Notes under the pieces: generated by a model
Database searches by the model: none
The model's input: the letters and a program-made list of their open reading frames with translations, nothing else
Told to the model about the DNA's origin: nothing
Source: Diaminobutyricimonas sp. LJ205
GTDB taxonomy: Bacteria; Actinomycetota; Actinomycetes; Actinomycetales; Microbacteriaceae
Direction of reading: 5' to 3'
Assembly (NCBI RefSeq): GCF_009755725.1
Contig: NZ_CP046619.1
Coordinates: 2,170,001 to 2,234,000, forward strand
DNA: 64,000 nucleotides
Shown here: one piece after another, positions 58,719-64,000 of the stretch
Position numbering within the stretch: position 1 is the first letter of the stretch
Layout: each line of letters begins with the position of its first letter
Program-made: the position numbers and the translations under genes

Positions 58719-59606
58719 TTAGAACTTCGTCGCGTTGTCGAGCAAGCGACGGATCCGGTCGGGCAGCGGCGGGTGCGTGGCGAACATGCGGTCGATCAGG
58801 CCAGGCTTGGTCGGATCGCTGATCCACATGTGCGCCATCGAGGTGTTCTGGCGGCGCATCGGCCGGCCGTATTCGCCGAGCTTGTGCAACGCGCTGGCGA
58901 GGGCCTCCGGATGCCGCGTGGTGAGCGCTCCGGTGGCATCCGCCAGGTACTCCCGCTCCCGCGATACCGCCGCCTGCACCATCGAGGCGACCAAAGGGGC
59001 GACCAGCATCGCCACGATGCCGACGACCAGCACGATCGGGTTGGAGTTGTTGTTGTTCCGGTTGCCGCCGGCGAAGAACGACATCCGCAGCAGCACATCG
59101 GCGAGGAAGCCGATCACGACGACCAGGCCGAACACGATCGTGGTCACCCGGATGTCGTAGTTCTTGACGTGCCCCATCTCGTGCGCCATGACGCCTTCGA
59201 GCTCGGAGTCCGTCATCAGCTCGAGCAGCCCGGTGGTCGCGGCAACGATCGCGTGCTCAGGGTCGCGCCCGGTCGCGAAGGCGTTCGGCGCCGGGTCGTT
59301 CACGATGTAGACCTTGGGCATCGGCATCCCGAGCGTGATCGAGAGGTTCTCCACGGTGCGGTACAGCCGCGGGTCATCCGCCTTGCTGATCTCGTGCGCG
59401 CCGGCCAGCGCCAGGGCCTGCCGGCTGGCGGCGAAGTACTGGATCACCACATAGATCAACGCGCCGACAATCGTGCCGATGAAGATCGTCCAGTCGCCGC
59501 CGCCCCAGATGTAGCTGGCGACGAATCCGAGCGCGGCGATGATCACGAGGAACAGCAGGATGATCAGGACGGTATTGCGCTTGTTCCGGGCTATCGCGCT
59601 ATACAA
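58719..59606 (-). CDS. htpX: M48 metalloprotease HtpX
   Basis: The 295-aa membrane protease has helices at about 12-32 and 40-58, zinc motif HEMGH at 142-146, and REREYLADATGA with the third ligand. HtpX degrades damaged membrane proteins. The TTG start 59606 has GGAG upstream. It follows lemA in the same direction; htpX-lemA pairs are common. Confidence 0.95.
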   Translation of the reverse strand: MYSAIARNKRNTVLIILLFLVIIAALGFVASYIWGGGDWTIFIGTIVGALIYVVIQYFAASRQALALAGAHEISKADDPRLYRTVENLSITLGMPMPKVYIVNDPAPNAFATGRDPEHAIVAATTGLLELMTDSELEGVMAHEMGHVKNYDIRVTTIVFGLVVVIGFLADVLLRMSFFAGGNRNNNNSNPIVLVVGIVAMLVAPLVASMVQAAVSREREYLADATGALTTRHPEALASALHKLGEYGRPMRRQNTSMAHMWISDPTKPGLIDRMFATHPPLPDRIRRLLDNATKF

Positions 59607-59643
59607 CTGTGCTCCACTCCGCGGCTGTCAGGCACCGCAGTGC

Positions 59644-60210
59644 TCAGAACTGCACGCGCGGCGGCTCGGCGATCGCCGCGGCGTCGTCAACCTCGAAGAA
59701 CTCCCGCTCGCCGAAGCCGAGACCGCGCACGAACAGCGTGTTCGGGAACACCTTGATCTTCGTGTTCAGCTCGCGGACCCCGCCGTTGTAGAAGCGGCGG
59801 GAAGCCTGGATCTTGTCCTCGGTGTCGACCAGCTCGCCCTGCAGCTGCAGGTAGTTCTGGCTGGCCTGCAACTGCGGGTACGCCTCGGCGACGGCGAAGA
59901 TCGACCGTAACGCCTGGTGCATGTGGTTCTCGGCGGCGGATGCCTCGGCAGGGCCGGACGCGGAGAGGGTCTCGGCGCGCGCGCGAGTCACGTTCTCGAA
60001 GACGGCCTTCTCGTGGGCGGCGTAGCCCTTGACCGATTCGATCAGGTTCGGGATGAGGTCGGCACGACGTTTCAGCTGGACGGTGATGTCGCTCCACGCC
60101 TCGTCAACACGGACGTTCAGCGTCACCAGGGAGTTGTACGTCGCCCACAGGTAGATCCCGACGATAACGACCAGCAGAACGATCACGCCGATGACGATGA
60201 GCAATTCCAT
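59644..60210 (-). CDS. lemA: LemA family membrane protein
   Basis: The 188-aa protein has one N-terminal membrane helix and a helical body with NSLVTLNVRVDEAWSDITVQ, LKRRADLIPNLIESVKGYAA and YNGGVRELNTKIKVFPN, the LemA signature. The function is poorly known. I choose ATG 60210 because TATGAT lies 7 nt upstream; ATG 60222 is in the same frame. Confidence 0.92.
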   Translation of the reverse strand: MELLIVIGVIVLLVVIVGIYLWATYNSLVTLNVRVDEAWSDITVQLKRRADLIPNLIESVKGYAAHEKAVFENVTRARAETLSASGPAEASAAENHMHQALRSIFAVAEAYPQLQASQNYLQLQGELVDTEDKIQASRRFYNGGVRELNTKIKVFPNTLFVRGLGFGEREFFEVDDAAAIAEPPRVQF

Positions 60211-60217
60211 AGACAGA

Positions 60218-60223
60218 ATCATA
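60218..60223 (-). promoter_or_regulatory. -10 element of a probable leaderless promoter for lemA
   Basis: TATGAT, 7 nt, ATG 60210 on the minus strand. Confidence 0.5.
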
Positions 60224-60304
60224 AAGGAGCCGCTCTCAAATACCGCTGAATACCGGTGCTTCCCATCACACTCACGGCCAACTCGCGGTCGGCCGCGGCG
60301 GGCT

Positions 60305-60310
60305 TAAGCT
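60305..60310 (+). promoter_or_regulatory. -10 element of a probable leaderless promoter for the TetR gene
   Basis: TAAGCT, 7 nt, ATG 60318. Confidence 0.5.
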
Positions 60311-60317
60311 CGGTTCC

Positions 60318-60971
60318 ATGGCCACCGAATCGGATGCCGCCACCCCCGTCAAGCGCCGGGGTCGCCGCCGTGCGGACGAGGCATCCGATGCCCGCGCCCA
60401 GATTGTGACCGCGGCCGCCCAGGAGTTCGCCGCGCACGGGTACGACTCGGCATCCTTCCGCGCGATCGCGCGCCGCGCCGACGTCGACCCGGGCCTGGTG
60501 CGGCACTACTTCGCCGACAAGGCCGACCTGTTCGCCGAGGCGGTGACCGCCCCGGTGCGTCCGGACCGGATCGTTCGCGAGGTCCTCGCCGGGCCGCGCG
60601 AGGCGATCGGAGAGAACCTGGTGCGGCTGCTGCTGGCCAACATGGAGAGCCCGACCACGCAGAGCGGCGTGCTCGGCCTGTTGCGCACCGCGCTCGGACA
60701 CGACTTCGCGGCCACCATGCTGCGCCAGTTCCTGGTGCGTGAGGTGTTCCATCGCATCGCGGACGCGATCGGCGTCGAGGACGGCGAGCTGCGGGCCACG
60801 CTCGCCGCGTCGCAGGTCGTCGGGCTCATGGTCGTGCGTTACGGGGTGCGCGCCGATCCGCTGGCGTCGGCGCCCGCGGACGAGGTGGTGCGGCGGGTCG
60901 GCCCGGTCATCCAGTGGCATCTGACCGGATTCCCGAAACCTCTTGACGACGGCTCCGCAGCGAGCGAATAA
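60318..60971 (+). CDS. TetR family transcriptional regulator
   Basis: The 217-aa protein has an N-terminal TetR helix-turn-helix (IVTAAAQEFAAHGYDSASFR, AIARRADVDPGLVRHYFADK) and a helical ligand domain. It heads a unit with an ABC exporter and very likely represses it; an inverted repeat around the next start codon is the likely operator. The inducer is unknown. Confidence 0.92.
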   Translation: MATESDAATPVKRRGRRRADEASDARAQIVTAAAQEFAAHGYDSASFRAIARRADVDPGLVRHYFADKADLFAEAVTAPVRPDRIVREVLAGPREAIGENLVRLLLANMESPTTQSGVLGLLRTALGHDFAATMLRQFLVREVFHRIADAIGVEDGELRATLAASQVVGLMVVRYGVRADPLASAPADEVVRRVGPVIQWHLTGFPKPLDDGSAASE

Positions 60972-60994
60972 TTCACCACATGGCGAATTATTCG
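60965..60994. promoter_or_regulatory. Candidate TetR operator CGAATAATTC-N10-GAATTATTCG
   Basis: Perfect 10-bp arms (60965-60974, 60985-60994) flank the exporter ATPase ATG at 60980. ATAATT (60968-60973) is 6 nt before that ATG and may be its -10. Binding would block both transcription and start. Confidence 0.6.
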
Positions 60995-61726
60995 GATGTC
61001 GCGATCCTCGCCGAAAACGTCAGCGTTCGACGGGGCAAGGTGCAGGCGCTTCAGAACGTGACCGTGCAGGTTCCGCGCGGTTCTCTCGTCGGCTTGCTGG
61101 GCCCGAGCGGCAGTGGCAAGACCACGCTGATGCGCAGCATCATGGGCGTGCAGCTCGGGGTCACCGGGCGGATCACGGTGCTCGGCTCGCCCGCTGGCAG
61201 CGCCGATCTGCGGCGCCGCATCGGCTACATGACCCAGGAGATCAGCGTTTACGACGACCTCACCGTGAAGCAGAATCTGGCGTACTTCCGGGCGGTGCTC
61301 GGGGCGCCACGCTCAGATGTCGACCGGGTGATTCTCGACACCGACCTCGGCGGGCAGACCGACCAGCTGGTCGGCTCGCTCTCCGGCGGCCAGCGCAGTC
61401 GGGTGTCGCTCGCGGCCGCCCTGCTCGGCAAGCCAGAACTGCTGGTGCTCGATGAACCGACCGTCGGCCTTGACCCGGTGCTGCGGGTCGAGCTGTGGAC
61501 GATGTTCCGCGGTCTCGCCGAGCGCGGCACGACGTTGCTGGTCTCCAGCCACGTGATGGATGAGGCCACCCGCTGCGACCGGCTGCTGCTGATGCGCGAT
61601 GGTGATGTGCTCGCCGACGAGACTCCGCAGGGTCTGCTCGAATCGACGGGGACGGATGATCCGGAGGCCGCGTTCCTCGCGGTCATCGCCCGCCATCCGA
61701 AGCCCGCGCGGGAGGAGGCATCCTGA
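60980..61726 (+). CDS. ABC exporter ATP-binding protein
   Basis: The 248-aa protein has Walker A GPSGSGKTT, Q-loop MTQEISVYDDL, signature LSGGQRSRVSLAAALL, Walker B LLVLDEPTVGLDP and an H-loop in VSSHVMDE. It belongs to the DrrA/CcmA-like drug-export group. ATG 60980 follows the tetR stop by 8 bases; the stop overlaps the permease start. Confidence 0.92.
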   Translation: MANYSDVAILAENVSVRRGKVQALQNVTVQVPRGSLVGLLGPSGSGKTTLMRSIMGVQLGVTGRITVLGSPAGSADLRRRIGYMTQEISVYDDLTVKQNLAYFRAVLGAPRSDVDRVILDTDLGGQTDQLVGSLSGGQRSRVSLAAALLGKPELLVLDEPTVGLDPVLRVELWTMFRGLAERGTTLLVSSHVMDEATRCDRLLLMRDGDVLADETPQGLLESTGTDDPEAAFLAVIARHPKPAREEAS

Positions 61727-62454
61727 TGCGCCGCACCTTCGCAACCACCGGCCGGGTGCTCACCCAGATCCGGCACGACCCTCGCACGATCGTGCTGCTG
61801 CTGCTCGTGCCGAGCCTGCTAATCGGCCTGATGGCCTGGCTGTTCGAGAACACGCCGGTGTTCTCGGTGATCGGGCCGGCGATGCTCGGGCTGTTCCCGT
61901 TCATCGTGATGTTCCTGATCACGAGCATCACCACGCTGCGGGAGCGGCGCGGCGGCACCCTCGAACGGCTGCTCGCGATGCCGCTCGGCAAGTTCGAGTT
62001 CATCGCGGGCTACACGCTCGCGTTCGGGCTGCTGGCGATCATTCAGGCCCTCATCGCGGTCGGCTTCGCAGTCTGGGTGTGCGGACTCACGGTCGAAGGC
62101 GAGGCCTGGCTGCTCGTCGCGGTCGCCGTCTCCGACGCGCTGCTCGGCACCACACTCGGGTTGCTGGCCAGCGCGTTCGCGACCACCGAGTTCCAGGTGG
62201 TTCAGTTCATGCCGGTGTTCGTGATCCCGCAGATCCTGCTCGGCGGCATCCTCGTGGCCCGCGACCAGATGCCTGACGTGCTCGAGGCGATCTCGGACTG
62301 GCTCCCGCTGTCGCATGCGATCGAGGCGCTGAACACGGTCTCCACCGACGCCTCGGGAACCGAGATGGTGCTCTGGCACCTCGCCGCGGTGCTGGCGTTC
62401 GCGCTGGCCGCGATCGTGCTCGGCTCGATCACGCTGCGCCGGCGGACTCCGTGA
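61726..62454 (+). CDS. ABC-2 type exporter permease
   Basis: The 242-aa protein has six membrane helices and the ABC-2 pattern with TTLRERRGGTLERLLAMPLG, followed by the FMPVFVIPQILLGGILV and WLPLSHAIEALN regions. With the preceding ATPase it should export a drug or lipid under TetR control. The palindrome 62461-62500 follows at once. Confidence 0.9.
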   Translation: MRRTFATTGRVLTQIRHDPRTIVLLLLVPSLLIGLMAWLFENTPVFSVIGPAMLGLFPFIVMFLITSITTLRERRGGTLERLLAMPLGKFEFIAGYTLAFGLLAIIQALIAVGFAVWVCGLTVEGEAWLLVAVAVSDALLGTTLGLLASAFATTEFQVVQFMPVFVIPQILLGGILVARDQMPDVLEAISDWLPLSHAIEALNTVSTDASGTEMVLWHLAAVLAFALAAIVLGSITLRRRTP

Positions 62455-62460
62455 CGATTC

Positions 62461-62500
62461 GCTGATCGAGCTTGCCGAGATCTCGACAAGCTCGATCAGC
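62461..62500. repeat. 40-bp palindrome, intergenic repeat family copy 2 and likely terminator
   Basis: Arms 62461-62480 (GCTGATCGAGCTTGCCGAGA) and 62481-62500 pair with one mismatch. It lies between convergent genes ending at 62454 and 62508, like its relative at 14646-14688. Confidence 0.75.
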
Positions 62501-62507
62501 GGTTTGC

Positions 62508-63287
62508 TCAGCGGACCGTGTCGCTCCCCCAGCGGCGCAGCACGAGCGACTCGACGAAAGCTGCGATCGCGTACAGCACCATCGACGCGAGCGTGATCGC
62601 GACGACGGATGCCCAGACCTCATTGATCTTCGCCCGGCCGATGGCCGAGACGATCGCGTAGCCGATGCCGTTGCCGGTGGCGAGCCACTCCGCGAGCAAG
62701 GCTCCGGTGATCGCACCGGGCACCGAGATCCGCACCGAGGCGAAGAACGCCGGCAGCGACGAGGGCATCGCGACGAGGCGCAACGCGGTCCACCGGCTTC
62801 CGCCGTAGACGCTGACCACATCGAGGATCTGCGGCGAGGCCGAACGCAGCCCGTAGACGATGTTCACCAGGGCGGGAAACAGCACCACGATGCCGCTCAT
62901 CACTGCGACCACGGTGACCTCGCGGCCGAAGATCAGGATGATGATCGGCGCGAGCGCTACGAGCGGCACGCTGCGCAGCAGCATCGCGATCGGCATGAGC
63001 GCGTGTTCGATGCCACGGGACAGCGCGAACAGGATCGCCACCAGGATGGCCACCACCAGTCCGGCGACGAATCCGACCGAGGCATCCGTCAACGTCTGCA
63101 GCAGGTTGCCCCAGAGCACCTCGCGGTTCTCGGCCGCGGCCGGCATCGTGAACAGGTAATTCCAGACGTCGATCGGCCCCTTGCCTACGTATGGGGACAC
63201 GTCGAACACCACGAGGGCGGCCATCCACAGCGCGACGATCGCGACCAGCGAGGCGACGCCGGTGAACAGGGCGCGGGTGAGCTTCAT
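62508..63287 (-). CDS. ABC importer permease, NitT/TauT family
   Basis: The 259-aa protein has six membrane helices and the EAA-like loop DVVSVYGGSRWTALRLVAMP followed by SVRISVPGAITGALLAEWLA, typical of the nitrate/sulfonate/pyrimidine-precursor importers (SsuC, ThiX). It overlaps the next permease by 4 bases. The ATPase and binding protein must lie outside the window. Confidence 0.88.
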   Translation of the reverse strand: MKLTRALFTGVASLVAIVALWMAALVVFDVSPYVGKGPIDVWNYLFTMPAAAENREVLWGNLLQTLTDASVGFVAGLVVAILVAILFALSRGIEHALMPIAMLLRSVPLVALAPIIILIFGREVTVVAVMSGIVVLFPALVNIVYGLRSASPQILDVVSVYGGSRWTALRLVAMPSSLPAFFASVRISVPGAITGALLAEWLATGNGIGYAIVSAIGRAKINEVWASVVAITLASMVLYAIAAFVESLVLRRWGSDTVR

Positions 63288-64000
63288 CGGGCGGCCTTTC
63301 CGGTCGACCAGGGGGTGACCAGCTTGGCGAGCAGCGCGAACACGGCGTATCCGGCTCCGGCGGCGAGGCCGGAGACCAGGGCGACACCCCAGACTCGCGC
63401 GACCTCGAGGCTCTGCTGGGCGTTGATCATGGCCGGGCCGAGGCCGGCGTCAACGCCGCCGATGTACTCGCCGAGCACCGCGCCGAGCACCGCAGCGGGA
63501 GCCGCGACCTTGAGCGCGTTCAGGATCGCCGGCAGCGCGGCGATCAGCTGCACCTTGATCAGTTGTTGCCACCGCCCGCCGCCGTATACGGAGACGAGGT
63601 CGAGGGCGGACTTGTCTGCCGAACGCAGGCCGAGCAGCGCACCGACCACGGTCGTGAAGAACACCGACATCGCGGCGAGGAAGATCGCGGTTCCGGAGGG
63701 TTCACCGGATGCCGGGGAGCCGATGATGATCCGGACGACCGGCCCGATCGCGACGATCGGGATGCAGTAACTGATCACGGCCAGCTGCATGGCGATCCCG
63801 CGGGTTGCGGGCAGCACCAGCACCAGCGCGGCAACCACGAGCGCCAGCCCATTGCCCCACAGGTAGCCGACGCCCGCCTCGGCGAGCGTGACGCTCAGGT
63901 TGCGCCAGTAGAACCCCGTGCCATCCTCGATCGCCTGCACGACGACGGCCCATGGCGTGGGGATCGTCTTACTCATGAACGTGGCGGCGACGAGCCACCA
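63284..64000 (-). CDS. ABC importer permease, NitT/TauT family (partial at 5' end)
   Basis: The open frame runs to the last base of the window; WWLVAATF before the internal ATG at 63976 reads like the end of a first membrane helix, so the gene starts outside. The loop LVSVYGGGRWQQLIKVQLIA and ALKVAAPAAVLGAVLGEYIG match those of the neighbouring permease: the two are paralogues and likely form a heterodimer. Confidence 0.85.
   Translation of the reverse strand, partial: WWLVAATFMSKTIPTPWAVVVQAIEDGTGFYWRNLSVTLAEAGVGYLWGNGLALVVAALVLVLPATRGIAMQLAVISYCIPIVAIGPVVRIIIGSPASGEPSGTAIFLAAMSVFFTTVVGALLGLRSADKSALDLVSVYGGGRWQQLIKVQLIAALPAILNALKVAAPAAVLGAVLGEYIGGVDAGLGPAMINAQQSLEVARVWGVALVSGLAAGAGYAVFALLAKLVTPWSTGKAAR

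Noticed and set aside
1-64000. CRISPR arrays, tRNA or rRNA genes, insertion sequences, prophage
   Set aside because: No spaced direct repeats, no tRNA cloverleaf or rRNA signature and no transposase, integrase or phage-like protein was seen on either strand.

Overview
The window is high-GC actinobacterial chromosome, most likely from a motile member of the Microbacteriaceae. Pointers are the mycothiol enzyme Mca, small-protein families such as DUF4307, DUF4245 and a DUF6264-like protein, a class II FBPase/aldolase pair, many GTG/TTG starts, GTGA/ATGA gene junctions and frequent leaderless-type promoters. I see no phage, CRISPR array, transposase, rRNA or tRNA gene.

Layout. 1-30.4 kb is housekeeping and accessory metabolism: the end of a kinase-like ATPase, a serine hydrolase, rmuC, glpX and fbaA; a two-gene sensor-kinase-like pair; ispH with xseA/xseB; carbonic anhydrase and fumC; an S4 RNA-binding protein; phoH; an aminotransferase with a cis-prenyltransferase; a hemolysin-III family protein; mca; greA; ilvA with an AI-2E family permease; a four-gene ABC importer; a YcaQ-like protein; and a small regulator/membrane-protein pair.

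30.5-58.5 kb is one nearly complete flagellar regulon in five or more transcription units. Minus strand: flgB-flgC-fliE-fliF-fliG-fliH-fliI-fliJ-(C40 peptidase)-fliK-flgD-flgE, then flbD-motA-motB-csrA, then fliC, then fliD-fliS-(92-aa ORF), and the FliA/WhiG-type sigma factor. Plus strand: flgN-flgK-flgL-fliW and fliM-fliN-fliO-fliP-fliQ-fliR-flhB-flhA-flhF-like. No chemotaxis gene, flgF/flgG or fliL is visible.

58.5-64 kb holds a 46-aa lysine-rich protein, htpX, lemA, a TetR regulator with an ABC exporter, and two NitT/TauT-type permeases, the second cut by the window end.

The most interesting signal is regulatory. Five flagellar transcripts carry a near-identical sigma-28 promoter, CTAACG-N14-(A/G)CCGA(T/C)AG, always with 15 nt between TAAC and the -10 element. 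Three of these transcripts (flgB operon, flbD-motA-motB-csrA, fliC) begin, about 5-7 nt after the inferred start, with a small hairpin that presents GGA in its loop, the form of a CsrA site. CsrA and its antagonist FliW are both encoded here. The sequence therefore suggests a FliW-CsrA switch acting on flagellin and also on the rod/basal-body operon and on csrA's own operon.
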